A DNA stretch of 64,000 bases, taken from NCBI GenBank assembly GCA_038496445.1, contig JALMLS010000173.1:1-64000 (forward strand), in the 5' to 3' direction. Below are positions 49,801-61,501 of this stretch, in pieces. Every line of letters starts with the position of its first letter. Position 1 is the stretch's first letter. Position numbers and translations under genes: made by a program. Below the pieces are notes generated by a model. The model was not told the DNA's origin and did not search any database. It was given only the letters and a program-made list of their open reading frames with translations. This stretch comes from Trichosphaerium sp. ATCC 40318 (taxonomy: Eukaryota > Discosea > Flabellinia > Trichosidae).

Positions 49801-51902
49801 AGAGAATCAAGAAAAGTTGTTGATAAATTCGACCCATTATCAGAGTTGGATGTGATTCAAAATAACGTTAAAGATGCCATAACGTTCAGCCTTCCTATCT
49901 CAAAGCAAAAGAAAGGTGTGAACCAGGGTGATCTTTTACAGGGACTTAAGAAGAGTGCCATGTCTAAAAACACAAAACCTTCGAATGGGTCTACAACTAA
50001 GGTTACTAAATCGAGTACATTGGACGATACTGCTTCTGAACAAGATGAATTATCAGTTATAAGCACAGGAACCGATGGTCTAAGCACAGCTACGGATACT
50101 ACAGACATCAGCGAGACTAGTGAAGGTGCTGTAGATATTGCAGAACTTTCCGAAGTGAGTAAAGACAAACCTGATTCAAGTGGTCTTAAAGCGCCTTTGA
50201 ATACACCTGTAACCTCACCTCCATCGTCTCCAGCACCAGTGGCTGTAATTAACCCAGTTATTACAAGTCCACCGACCTCACCAGTTGTGCTAAACGGTGA
50301 CATTATATTCAATCAAACAGAAAAAGATGGCGACCAAAAAGATAGCTCAGAACAAGATGTCACCCGGGATGAGAGTCAAAAATCGAATGATGAGATGCGT
50401 AATGCTATAATGGAACCAAACGAGGGTATAACTGTAGCTAGACATGCTGCTTGTAAGTGTGCAGTACTAGTGAGTTTTTTTTCTAATTTTTTTTTCAATA
50501 GTGGAAGCACAGTTGGCTTCAGAGTCTGCTTTAAAAGATGTTAATGATATGGAAGCTCGTAAAAACAGTTCTAGAAATTCAAGTCCTGCTAGTAGTGCTG
50601 GATCAACAGCATCTCAATCTGGTGGTATGAAGACCGAAACGACGAAGACGAGAGCAGGTGTAAGTTGTTTTTTGTTTTAGCTTGAGCCTTTCAGAAAATC
50701 AAAAAATCTCACTTAGGGACAACCTTTGATATTTATTTTAGACGAATTCTATGGGTGTTAGACGTAGACGTGCACAAACTGCTTCTAAGAGAAGGGTAAG
50801 TATTTTTTGTTATGTCAAGGGTTAGGTACTTATTGTTCTGGTTTTAGAATAAGGAACCTTACTTGTCTGTCATTGAGAGCATTGAGAATATACAAGTTCA
50901 TAAAACTCCATTATCTAAGCTTCGTTGTATTGTCAAGGCTAGTAACGCAATATTGGAGGCTGTTGATGAGTATTATAGTACAAAGACAGGCGATACTAGC
51001 GTCACAATCATGTGCGTGGAGTTTTTTGTGATTTTTTCTCCGTTTTTTTTTTTTTTTTTGCTGTTCACCAAGCAAGAAGCTGATCTTGCTCTTTAGGGCT
51101 GCTGAAGATAAACTTCCTGTTATGATATTCGCTATTCTTCGGTCTAAAATTGATCATTTGTATTGGTACGTGCCACATCTTTGTGGCGTTTATTTTCGAG
51201 TTTATTTGTGCGCGTGAAGCTAACTAACTTCTTCCAGTCATATGTGCTTCTTGAGTGATTTTGTAAATGAAGAGACAGTACCTGATCCAGAGAGTGTCTA
51301 TAGACTTGAAGAGTTCAAGGTATTCCTTCTACAAGCGCTAAACTCCTTCATTCTTTATTTGACATTTTTTTGTTTTAGACAGCTATAAAATACATAATGG
51401 CTCTTGATTACAAAGTCCGTGATGAGAAGGGTATGGAGTATCATTTTACTATGTGTTGGAACAATTAACTTATTTTATTTACTTTAGGTGTTCTTATTCC
51501 GTTATATGTATTAAAAGAACGTGTAGAGTGGGCTATCAAGCAGGTTGGTTTGAACCTTTTTCTTTCCTTAATCTTACTTTTTTCTTACTTTTTTCTTAGA
51601 TTAAAGCGAACAATAAGCGTGGTACATATAAATTAGAATGGTCTGTTACTATGCTTAGAAAGCTATCTATTCGTCGTAATAGTAGGTTTGCTACATATAA
51701 ACTACCTACAGATCAAGTAGAGATGGTAAAAGCAACAAATATGTCTATCACACAAAGTTTGCTTAATGAGATTGGTCTAAAAGTAGCTATTGTTGATGGT
51801 GTATATAAGGTGGACTTTAAAGTAAGGTATCCAGCTTATGTATATGGTAGCCTTGCTGCTACTTTCTCTCGTTTGTTGTCATCTCGCTCACGATTGTTGT
51901 AA
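46855..51902 (+). CDS. Alsin-like MORN-repeat and VPS9-domain protein
   Basis: Start ATG 46855 (MSLFSSPPLSPRGNRPTF). Exons from about 47100 carry at least seven MORN repeats: DGVYEGETYKGE, YTNGKVYEGQFDNGNKYGYG, GEWKSNVRHGMGACSWPNGE, YGSWKYNKRDGYGVYVTKDG, HGTGTLIYMDGTVYEGFFSG and KHGKGALYLPNGDIIRGEF. A middle part includes LPSAVDDILSFI. A long low-complexity Ser/Thr/Pro/Asp-rich linker follows (49610-50650). The C-terminal exons read HKTPLSKLRCIVKASNAILE, AAEDKLPVMIFAILRSKIDH and ESVYRLEEFKTAIKYIMALD, a VPS9 domain with the conserved Asp and Tyr. The gene ends in an extra region to SSRSRLL, stop at 51900-51902. MORN plus VPS9 is the alsin (ALS2) arrangement; VPS9 domains activate Rab5-type GTPases on endosomes. 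Two adjacent genes split near 49260 cannot be excluded, but orientation and frame support one. Confidence 0.7.
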
Positions 51903-52318
51903 ATAAACAAAATGAAAACTCTACACAAACAAAGAAAACAAAATAGACTTGTATTCAGTTCTTGACTTGCTTTATACCTGTATTGATGTAAATCACACTG
52001 CAAAGGTAGCTGCAATATCTCAATTCCTAAATTCTGAATGATAACAGCTTGAGTTGCTATCAAAACGGACATTGTTTCAGATTTCACTCATCTTTTACTA
52101 TGTTTACCTAGATTATTGAGCCTGTTCTCTTTTTAACATAGCGTATACGAAGCGCGTTCTCATCAACGACCTTCATTAACTTCTGCGTGTTGCAGACTTT
52201 TATCTCATTTTCGAATTAGTAACTCTGCCATTGCTAGAAGCTCGGCTACTAAGTTGAACCATATACAGAATTTTATAAATAGAACACGTTTTATTGGTTG
52301 GTTGAACCAATAAATAAA
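51903..52318. other. Convergent 3' region
   Basis: Between the 3' ends of the MORN-VPS9 gene and the acidic membrane protein gene. AATAAA-like words near 51903 and, for the minus gene, TTTATT near 52310 could direct polyadenylation. No gene. Confidence 0.4.
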
Positions 52319-53463
52319 TCAACCTAAGCTTGCATCTAGTGATACAGCAAGAGATATACCTTCCTCTTCTTCTTCAGAAGATTCTTCCTCTTCAGATGAT
52401 GACTCCTCTTCAGAAGATGATTCTTCTTCCTCAGACGAAGACTCTTCATCATCTTCATCTCCACTACTTTCTTCCATAGAAGACTCTTCCTCTTCTTCAT
52501 CAGAAACAGAATCAGAGCTCTCACTCTCATCTGAAGAGTCTTGTCCTATGCCTGCTGAAGGCATAGCAACGTTAACGTTACCTTCAACACCAAATGATCC
52601 TTCTTCATCATCAGAAGAAGAAGAATCTTCATCATCATCAGAAGATGACTCTTCAGAATTATCGTCTTCTTCATCAACAGATTTTTCATAAAGAGAATAA
52701 TCCTCCTCTTGTGATGTATAATCCGAAGAGTCATCAACCACAAGGGCTCCTTTAGCACTTGCTTTAAGGCCTCCATTGATCATTTTAATGCTTGGTTGAT
52801 GTCCTGACTCTGAAAGCCTTAAAGAACCAGAAACTGACTCTCCTGAACCTGTGCTTGAAGATTCTTCTAATTTAGCTGCTAACTGCTTTGACGCTGATTC
52901 TTTACGCTTAGATGTGGCTACTGAGAGCAAAACGCCCTCTTCTTCTACATCTGCGCCTCCAACGATTGTGACGCTTCCCAAATTCTTTTTACTCTTCTTT
53001 TTCGCCTTCTTAGACTCAGATGGAGGAGCATTAGCGCTTGCACCAGCAGTATAAGCCTTAGGTGGGCAACAGCAACACCATAGTATTATCACTAGGATAC
53101 CAACGCCAAGGAGTACTTGTAAGCGGGTTAGATTTACAAGCAACGATTTTTGGTAGTTTTTGAAATGAATTGTATTAAAAACGTTGTCATACGCGTAAAA
53201 GTGGTATAGTGAATCAATTGATGCAATTAGACATCGTTTTAATGGAAAGTAATTTTTTTTGTGTTTTACGTACCACCAACGCATACTAATATCACCGTAT
53301 CTACCGTTTCTAGAAATGCAAGCGATGCTAAGGATGCGTTAGAATAAAATTATTCAATCTCGAACGTACATGTTGTAGGTGTATCTATAGGCGCTAATGG
53401 AGTATTTTGCGCCACTACGATAGATAAACAGGCGAGTACTAAAACTACAACCGAAATAGTCAT
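52319..53463 (-). CDS. Single-pass membrane protein with a long acidic Ser/Glu/Asp tail
   Basis: Three exons. Exon 1 from ATG 53463 is a signal peptide (MTISVVVLVLACLSIVVA, then QNTPLAPIDT). Exon 2 (SLAFLETVDTVILVCVG) splices over a 160-nt intron to VLLGVGILVIILWCCCC. Together these make one TM helix capped by four cysteines, probable palmitoylation sites. The cytoplasmic side is basic first (KKAKKKSKK), then has about 150 residues rich in Ser, Glu and Asp, with runs such as EESSSDDDEDSSSSDDEEG, and ends VSLDASLG. Stop 52319-52321. The tail is full of casein kinase 2-type sites. Unknown family. The exon 2/3 join restores a continuous TM helix, which supports this model over the single long frame that starts at 53284. 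Confidence 0.6.
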
Positions 53464-53913
53464 TTTAATGACCAGAATAGCGTTTGTTTCGTTTGGTTTG
53501 GATGAAACCTGTCCAAATACAGCTTGAACAATTTATTGTTCTGGATGCGGACGAATGTTCAAAAAAAGCGATTGTGGACTTAAATGTACCAAATAGCCTT
53601 ATTCGGCTTTTTGATGTTGGCCCGTTTCATTGCTGCGTATATTTACAATAACGTACATGTGATAATGAGTATAAACAAGATTGCAAAATGTGAAAACTCG
53701 TTTTATTTCGTTTGATACAGTTCACATTATTTTTTTCCCCAGCTGGTTTTATAAGTGAAATAAAAACAAAGGTTTCTGTGTTGTGGACACATAGTCATTT
53801 TTGTTGCGCCGTTTAGGGCAACGTGCTCAACCAACACGGTGCAAGTGAATCATCCACGTGTATGAAGTTACACGCTATACAATCACAGATAATTAAACCA
53901 CTGCATTAGGTGC
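53464..53913. other. Intergenic stretch
   Basis: AT-rich promoter region of the acidic membrane protein gene; no coding signal. Confidence 0.35.
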
Positions 53914-54830
53914 TCAACAGATTAAAGCTGCAAAAAAGACAGAGCAAATTGCTTGACATCCTATCTCTTTGTTTGACGACCTCACGCAGTTTGAGATCCT
54001 ACTAAGTGAGTATGGTGGTCCCAACGATTCTTCTAAAGGAATAGTATACTGTTGCTGTTGCAAAGTGTCATCCGTTCGATTTTTTCTGATAATCAATGGA
54101 CCTTGAGATACGCGTGCTTCTCCGGGTTTCTAAATGATGTAAATAGTCAACTAGGTCTTGCACTTTGCGTGACAAGTTTGTTGCGTTGATGAAATAAATC
54201 ACGAGGCCGTTGAAAATGGGCTATGTTTGTACGACCGATATTGAATAGTACAGCGCTTGTTTTCATTTGTTCGTGGCTACCACTTTGATCGTGATAAGGA
54301 GCCTTTGCTTACTTTTCAGCCTCTTTCATCACCTTTGCTATAACGAGAATAGTTCGTGGAACAGTATAGGCTATTATGGTTTTGGTTAATAGTCGTGAGA
54401 TTCTTCCTACTATTACTTGTATTCTTTCAGATACAACTCTGTAAAATGAGGTACAGCAAACAGAGCTAGCGAAAAAAAACCCAACTCAATGAAGTCTTCT
54501 GCACCTTCTCAAGCTAATGATGAGGCTAAAGGATTATAATATTATGCTTTGGGTAACAGCCTAAACGATAAAAATAAACGTTTACAACGCTAGCCAAACC
54601 ACGTATACCTCACATGAAGTTTTAAGCATTTGTTGATCCGCGCTTACTTCATGCTTTCTAAAAACAGCTTCTTAGTCTTTTTTTACTGAATAGCCACCAA
54701 CTATTACAACTACTATTACAAACACGCCACCAAATCCTACTGCAACACAAGCAACAGTTCCCCCATAGTCATTTTCCAGCGGGATTTTCTGGGAGGGCTT
54801 GGGAGGTACTTCAAAACCGGATAAATAGAC
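53914..54830 (-). CDS. Partial single-pass membrane protein (5' exons not found)
   Basis: An exon at about 54815-54690 follows an acceptor TTTTGAAG and reads VPPKPSQKIPLENDYG, then TVACVAVGFGGVFVIVVVIV (a TM helix), ending GGYSVKKD at a stop (54672), or splicing at GTAAAAAAAG. A further minus frame at 54140-53914 after CATTTAG (PGEARVSQGPLIIRKNRTDD, then QQQQYTIPLEESLGPPYSLS) could be its cytoplasmic tail through an intron of about 550 nt, long for this genome. No start codon or signal peptide was found: the upstream DNA is the 5' exon of the plus-strand ankyrin gene. It may be a remnant. Confidence 0.35.
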
Positions 54831-54995
54831 TATTCGGAGCAATTAAAAGCGTAAAATAGAAGTTTATTTTTGCTATGACACAACCACACGTCGTTCAGAT
54901 TTGATTCAATGAAATAACGAATTTTTTCTAAATTTCTGGAAAGGATGAAATACACTTGTAGTTCTCTGCCTGCCAATAAAAAAAATCCCAACACC

Positions 54996-57363
54996 ATGGA
55001 AACAGTAGCACCATCAGATGATTCTCTCGCGGAAGTATATAACCTCAAGAAAAGACATCTAGTGGCTGAGTTTACAGTCCAAGAGGCGTTGAAGTTTGTC
55101 GACGAAAAATCAGCTCAGGCGACGAGTGCATTCTTTTTCTTGCCTCCAGACCCTTACAAAGTAAACTGGACTCGTTTTATATCTACGGTACGGGTTTTAG
55201 ATTTACATCGTCTGAGATCTTGATTGAAAACAGTTCGGTTTTCCATGAGTTCTACCTCAGTTCTAAGATGTGTTTAGAGCAGCGCTATAAAAGGCTTCTT
55301 GTCTACTTTCCGGCGTCATCAGACAAATAAAATACCTGGTTCAGCGCATTACGCTGCTATTATTGGTAGCACAGAGCTTCTTAAGGTTGCTCTGGAACAA
55401 GGTTTGTAAAGTTTAGTGGTTTTTTTTGTCTACTTCGTCATCACTTATTTTTTTTGACTTAGATGTGGGCAGTGTTCACGTTTTAGATGCTTTGGAACGT
55501 ACTCCACTACATTACGCAGTGTTTCGAAACAAAATAAAGTGCGTTGAATTGCTATGTGCTTCAGCTGTGGCTATAGACGCCAAAGATAAAAATGGCGAAA
55601 CTGCCTTGGACATTGCTACAAAACTGTGCTTTCATAAATGTGCTGATACTATTCGTCGCTCAGCCAGCATCAATGTACGTATCAATGCGGTTAAATAATC
55701 TAGTGCTCATACTACACTAGATTCGCAGTAGCGCCGAAATAGTATCAAGTTCCGAAGAAGTTGGTAAAAATGAAGTTGTTGACACTTCAGCCGTTCCGCC
55801 AACTGATGTGAAGTTCATGAGCGCTATTGATAATATACCAATAGTAAGAGATTACTTGGACAAGATACAAAAACATGATATCGCCTCTTGGTCCAGATTG
55901 GCAATCATCGACAACAGAAATATGCCGCTGCTGTTTCGTGCTACTGAATGCAAAGAAGACGTTTACTTAGAATGCCTTGACAAACACTATCTCGCTACTG
56001 GTGGGTTAATAAACGTATTCACAAAACGTGGTTGGTTTAGACAAAGTGATTATAAAACGCTAGAGGTACGCACGTGATTCGAAAAGCAAAAAACCTGTAC
56101 TAACAAAAAAAAAAAAGGCAAACGGAATGCATGTTTTCTTTGCTCCTGATGATAAAATCCCAATAGGAGCTCCTTCTATAGTATCAAGGGGTTCCTTCTT
56201 TCCCCAATTCTCTAAATTCAGCGGACATAACTGGCCTGGGTTTCGTACGTTGCTAGTGTGGATAAACTTAGTCTAACCAAGTCAAATAGAATGGAGTAAT
56301 GTTTGTGTTACTGGGCGAGCTATTACAGCGTCGCTTATTCCACAGTTAAGCGTATGTAATACTCTCCTAAAAGGCGATGATTTACAAAATCGATATGATG
56401 GAATATACGGAGAAAGCGGAATTGATTTATACGTTCACGGCTTAACCAACCGCGAATTCTGTGAAAAAGTAAGTCCAAACAGAAAAAAACTCTGCTCTTA
56501 TATCTTACTTAGGTCAAGTACATCTACGACTATTTCACTTACTACGATGCTGTAGTATCCAGATCTTCTACAGAGTTAACTTTCACGTTTGCTTATCCTC
56601 GAAGACCCATTCACCTTTCGTTAGCGTACGAGCAAAGCTAGCTATTCTTTTTTCTTACCCATACCTAGTGAACACCCAAACATGGAGTCTATAATGTTGA
56701 AAGGAGATATTGATATTGAGTGTCTGGGATTTGACGGGAGGACAGTGTGGGCATCTCCTAGGGCTATGCATGCTTTTAAGTACCGTCTTAATCTCATCTC
56801 ATCGAAACGTGCATCAGTGAAAGGTGCTGGTTCTTTTACCAAGCGTCTTATGAAGTACGAAAATATTGGCTTCGGAATCGGAGACTACGTCATCAATTTT
56901 GTTAATAGAAACGATAAACGTAAGTACTCCTATTTCTTATCACGTGACACATTCTTCTTTGAAAAAAACTAATCACGTGTTCATAGAACTTAAGTCTCTA
57001 AAAAAACTTGAACTATTGGCACAGTACACGAGTGTGAGGAGTACTGTAAAGGCAACACCTCTCCCCTTTGGCGCTGAGCTATTTCTTATGGTGAAGAGCA
57101 ACACAGATATCGGAAATGGTATGCTCGATAAGCTCAAGAAAAGCCGAATAGCGGGAGTTCAGTGCCACTTCAAACAGCATAGGTTAATGACTAAGCGCGT
57201 TGTACAGCTGATTAGCATGCAAATTATCAAGCGTGGACATGAGGTTGTTACGGATAGTAGTGTCTTAGATTATGATGAAAAAAGAAAGGCTGTGATCAAC
57301 ACTAAGTCGAAGAATGTTGATTGGTATAGTTGTATACCATCCTTGAAAGGAAAGGGTTATTAA
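54996..57363 (+). CDS. Ankyrin-repeat protein with a nucleotidyltransferase-like C-terminal domain
   Basis: Start ATG 54996 (METVAPSDDSLAEVYNL); an in-frame ATG at 54945 is also possible. Two or three ankyrin repeats follow after an intron: SAHYAAIIGSTELLKVALEQ, TPLHYAVFRNKIKCVELLC and DKNGETALDIATKL. After a linker (VPPTDVKFMSAIDNIPIVRD) comes a domain with CVTGRAITASLIPQL, YGESGIDLYVHGLTNREFCE, KGDIDIECLGFDGRTVWASP, RAMHAFKYRLNLI and RLMKYENIGFGI. This order (G-x-I-D-x-x-x-x-G, then D-x-x-C-x-G-F-D-G, then R-A-x-x-A) is shared by a poorly characterised protein family of protists, fungi and giant viruses, often fused to ankyrin repeats. The usual S-D-I-D is G-I-D here. Seven exons or so; stop TAA 57361-57363. 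Function unknown. Confidence 0.65.
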
Positions 57364-57894
57364 AGTAGAATGTTACTTTAATAAAAGAGTAGTTTTGTTC
57401 ATTACACATCTTTCTATAATCGTTCAAGAGTTTGCCATGGTTTTTGCTTACATTCTTTACCTGTGCTTTTGAGACAAATTCAAAAATTATTGTTCGATGA
57501 CTTCAAGAATCTTTGGCATGTTTTTTAGTCACCTAGAACTATTTTACATTTCAATGCATATGTAGATATGATATTTTTAGTAAAACCGTTTTTGACTAAG
57601 GAAATATAGCAGTCAAACTTTTTTTTTAAAGTAAGCTACAAAACTCAAACAGTAAACTCAAGAGGTTTGCATAAACGTTAGGTACATTTCTTGTAACTCA
57701 AGAATGTTATTGACAAGAACAATTGGACTGTTTCATCAAAATTTGTCGTACAACCATTCTAGAATAGTCATAGATAACGTAGTAAATCCACGTGATTTAA
57801 CACTAAAATTTACAAGAAAAGTAGTTAGCGAAATAGTTGTTTATTAATAACCGAAAGCTACGTAGTTGCAATACACTAAGCCTTATCTTGGCCA
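57364..57894. other. Convergent 3' region
   Basis: 530 bp, AT-rich, between two gene 3' ends, with one CCACGTGATTT element near 57788. No coding signal. Confidence 0.4.
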
Positions 57895-58923
57895 TCATAC
57901 CCAGGCTATTTTATAAAGGTCAATATGTAAAGGAAGTCCCTTTGTTTCAGTTCTTGCAATCATATAATTAACTTGTGCTGTTTCAGAACCATAGCTAGCT
58001 TCGTAAGCAGGAGTTGGTTCCAGAGCACCATCAAGGGTTTCAAAGTTCCCTATTAATTTCCATTTCAACCCAAACTCATCCAAATCAGCTATAAAATGAG
58101 GAAGACGTATTTTGGAATCACCATGTGAACTACAAACAACGTGAAGATTGTTTTCTGGTCCTTTCAAAAACTCACAATTTTCGTATCCAACTGGAAACTC
58201 TGAACCTTCAGGGAATATTGGGTTATTATCGTATTCCTTATAAGGAGGTAGTAAAGAGTCTGTGACGTTACTGTTCGGAAAATAAGCTCCTTCTTGAGCG
58301 TCTTTGAAACCTGAAACGCCTTTTGTAAAGTAAATTCTTTTTCCTTTAATTTTCATAATTCTACCACTATCAAGTCTTCTCGCATTCCAAGTCTGATTCC
58401 AAGACGGTGCTTTTCCTGTTGGATAAGCAACAAGACCATGACGAGTCCAAGGTCCGTGCATTGTTGGTGATGATGCTACAAGTTGTGCTGACTCTTCAGT
58501 TGATGAATAGTTCTTTCCAGTTCCCGTATAAAAAACCCAAAACTTTCCGTTATCGTAGATGAGAGATGACGAAAACGTTCCAGCATAGTCAAACGCGTTT
58601 TCGTCTGAAGTGCGGTTAAATAATAACCCATGATCAGTCCATTCTCCTGTAATGTTTTTTGCGGAGTAGTAATGTAAGAAAGCGTGCCAGCCAGCTTGTG
58701 TTCCTTGAGATAACGGGATATAGTCCGACACAAACCAATACGTTCCATCTACGAGAATAACGCTGCTTGGATCGCGTAGATGCCCTGTTTTGTCCGCAGC
58801 TATCGTTTTAACTCTTGTAAGTGATGGCGTAAGAAAGCATAGATAGCAAGGTATTAACACGAAGAGAAGAACACTTGTTATAGGTAAGAAATGGTGCATC
58901 ATACCGAACGTCGAAAAATACAA
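57895..58923 (-). CDS. Membrane-anchored or secreted glycoside hydrolase-like five-bladed beta-propeller (GH43/GH32 superfamily), intronless
   Basis: A single open frame of 342 residues. The N terminus has a hydrophobic segment (HHFLPITSVLLFVLIPCYLC), a signal peptide or anchor. The body matches the arabinanase/invertase-type propeller: HLRDPSSVILVDGTYWFVSD (first-blade Asp), TGEWTDHGLLFNRTS, DYAGTFSSSLIYDNGKFWVF, YTGTGKNYSS, SPTMHGPWTRHG, SGRIMKIKGKRIYFTKG and the Glu-bearing GYENCEFLKGPENNLHVVCS. Such enzymes cleave arabinan, xylan, fructan or related glycans; the substrate cannot be told. Several N-glycosylation sequons. It has no introns where neighbours have many, which could reflect retroposition or transfer. 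ATG at 58923 chosen; MMHHF seven codons later is an alternative. Confidence 0.65.
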   Translation of the reverse strand: MYFSTFGMMHHFLPITSVLLFVLIPCYLCFLTPSLTRVKTIAADKTGHLRDPSSVILVDGTYWFVSDYIPLSQGTQAGWHAFLHYYSAKNITGEWTDHGLLFNRTSDENAFDYAGTFSSSLIYDNGKFWVFYTGTGKNYSSTEESAQLVASSPTMHGPWTRHGLVAYPTGKAPSWNQTWNARRLDSGRIMKIKGKRIYFTKGVSGFKDAQEGAYFPNSNVTDSLLPPYKEYDNNPIFPEGSEFPVGYENCEFLKGPENNLHVVCSSHGDSKIRLPHFIADLDEFGLKWKLIGNFETLDGALEPTPAYEASYGSETAQVNYMIARTETKGLPLHIDLYKIAWV

Positions 58924-59346
58924 TGACTATTCATTAAGGGCTATTGCCGTCCTTAAGTATGTCGCCATATATTGTGTATGTGTATGTGTTAAACATGATA
59001 GCCTTGTTATGTGAAATTTAGATACTGACGAAGGAAGGATAAAGTAAATGAAAGTTCATATGAAAAGTTAAAAAAAACCACAAGTACTGTCGCAATATCA
59101 CGTGATTTTCAAGGTTGAATCAAATCCAATTACTATTCAATTCTATTACCTTTATTTAACGTCGTGTCATATTCCGTAGCTAAGGTTATAAGACGAGTTG
59201 TTACAGGTACGAGGTAAGGAGAATTCTAGTTTTATTAAATTTATAACATTACAAGGAGTTATATTCACATAACAAATGAGGAACCGACAGTTGTATGTAC
59301 ATTGTAAAAAATGCTCTACCAACAATGTTCTTATAATATATCTCCA
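58924..59346. other. Intergenic stretch
   Basis: Promoter of the glycosidase gene and 3' flank of the next minus gene. One TATCACGTGATTTTC palindrome near 59097. No coding signal. Confidence 0.4.
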
Positions 59347-60685
59347 TTACTGCAGATAAGAAGCTTGTACAGGTACTACAATAGACTTTACAAATGTATA
59401 TGATACCTGTGAATCATATAGACTGTTGACATATAATTTATAAGGATATAAGTACATACAACACCAAGCAGCGCAAAATGCTTTTTTAGATAAACACTTT
59501 GGAGCGTATCCTTGTCTTTTTGCTGTAAGCTTGGTTATTCTCCCTGGGAAAACTGAAACCTCAGTGACTTTAAAAGAAGTAAGTAGAATATACGTATCAT
59601 TCAGTATAAAAGACATTGCAAAGTCACGTGAAAGAAAGCAAAGAAAAAGAAAAATCCAAAAAGAAAATCCAAGAAATAATTTTCGCTTTGTTAAAATGTC
59701 TTGTGTTGGATTCCAAAGCTGACGTGAAACGAAAAGCACAACGAAGTTGTGGTGATGTTGTATAGATAAAAAAACCGCATAGTGCGCTAATAGTAACTCC
59801 TTACCAGTGATATGTGTATCGCTTTTCCTAGCTGTGCGAACAAGCTCTCTAAAATTATCCAAATTTGTTCTACTCTCCTTTGACACATTCACTCGCTTGT
59901 ATGATCTTACTTTAACCATATTATAACTTGTTGAATTAAGATCTGGTGTAGGCAATTGCGATTCATCTTCCCATGATGAAATAACTACCGCATCAGACTA
60001 GCAAACAATGTAAGTATTGTACGGTGAAAGATCACAAACAAGTTGGGATTAATGTCCCACGATTGTCAAAACAAAGATCTCGAGTAGGACAAAGTTATGT
60101 TGTATTGTAGGGAGGCAAAAAAGGGTTATAAAAGCAAGAAGTATTGGTGGTTTTTTTTTATCCTTTTTCCAAATAATAAATATTGCTCGTACTCCTCTGC
60201 TTGTAGTCACTGTGACTGTATAGGATTCTGTTGTTGTTTTACCATTTCTTGTTACTGTTCTTGTACGTCTCTCTCTATGCCAGTTTGACCAGCTACATAG
60301 TAATAAGTCAAACAAGTTGCCAAACTACAAAAAAAGAAATAACTAATCGCAAGTACTTGAATTTCATGATTGGTTGTGAATCAATAACTCCTTGATAGTA
60401 CTGATCCATCTCATCAAACGTCTTATTACTTGATGAAGACATCTTTCTACAAAAATATAAACGTGAGGAACGGAGTGGTTTTTTTCAAAACTATCAGAAA
60501 CAAAACGGGAAAAACCCCGAAAGCAAATGACGTACGACGCGAAGTGACTGTTGGCGGTTAATCCGTAAATGCAATACAATACTAGGAAACCCCCACCTGT
60601 ACCACCAAAGCCAATAAGGACTTTGAACGGTGTACTACTTTTGTCATTCGAGACAACGTTCGCGCCAACCAGAATACCCATGGTA
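59347..60685 (-). CDS. Membrane protein of unknown family, multi-exon (approximate)
   Basis: Minus-strand pieces read MGILVGANVVSNDKSST (60685; doubtful first exon), MSSSSNKTFDEMDQYYQG then VIDSQPIMKFK (about 60440-60355), NLFDLLLCSWSNWHRERRTR then TVTRNGKTTTESYTVTVTTS (60315-60200), SDAVVISSWEDESQLPTPDL (59998 onward) followed by RVNVSKESRTNLDNFRELV, and a last exon FKVTEVSVFPGRITKLTAKR then LYPYKLYVNSLYDSQVSYTF to the stop at 59347. The R-T-R-T-V-T-R/T-E-S-Y-T-V run followed by W-E-D-E-S recalls TMEM151-type protist membrane proteins, but I could not confirm it. ATG 60442 is an alternative start. Confidence 0.4.
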
Positions 60686-61501
60686 ATCACTTTTAGATGA
60701 AGAATAAGATAAAACCAGCATAAACCTAAGCTTCGATGAACGTACAGCCCAAACAGCACAAAATTATAGCTACCCATAGTACAAGTAACAGAGGGTAGCA
60801 TTTAGTCCTATATATGATAGATTAGAGCGTTTTAAGGCGCTTTTGTAACAGTTTTGCTTAAATGCGTACGGATTGCTTTCATTAAGGTTTGGATCATCTG
60901 CATGTTCGCCTGAGAACGATTCCTTGTATGTATGAGCTAAAAAATAGCTACTTTAACTCTTACTTCATCATAAGGGCTTAAACCATCATCACCGTCAACT
61001 TGTTGCATCTCCATTTCGCTCAAACGTTGTTTAACCGAAAATAAAAGAAGTAGTAAGTAACAAATTGTTTTCGGGTCCGGCCCAAAAAAACAGAGCGCGG
61101 TCCTGATAAGAACGATGGTTTATTGTACGCTGTTTACCTATACCCGCTTTAAAATTTGATCAGGAAGAGTTCTTTGAAGTCACTTTTTCTCTGAAAACCA
61201 ATGTCACGTGTTTTCATTGGCTTGTTTTTAATATAGTCCTTCGAGTCCTTTGGCAAACTTGAGAAGCGTTCTAAATTATCCTGAAGGCCCACCAAACTAC
61301 TCTATCCTGGGAGAAGACTTAAATGTGGATGAATTGCTCAAGTTTCCTTGGCTCTTGTTGTGCTACCTGTCACAGAGCTCATGAGTGCTTATTAGTTTAA
61401 TCAAGAAGGGCATTTATTGCGATGAAAATTGTACTTTAATCAAGAGTTTGGTCTTTTTGTGTCAACACTGTACTCTTTTGTTTGTAAAAAGATCGAGACA
61501 G
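60686..61501. other. Intergenic stretch
   Basis: No gene. A minus frame to 60801 overlaps the previous entry's first exon. Contains GTCACGTGTTTTC near 61203. Confidence 0.35.

Noticed and set aside
49857-50312. Long minus frame of 151 codons
   Set aside because: It is the shadow of the Ser/Thr-rich linker of the plus-strand alsin-like gene.
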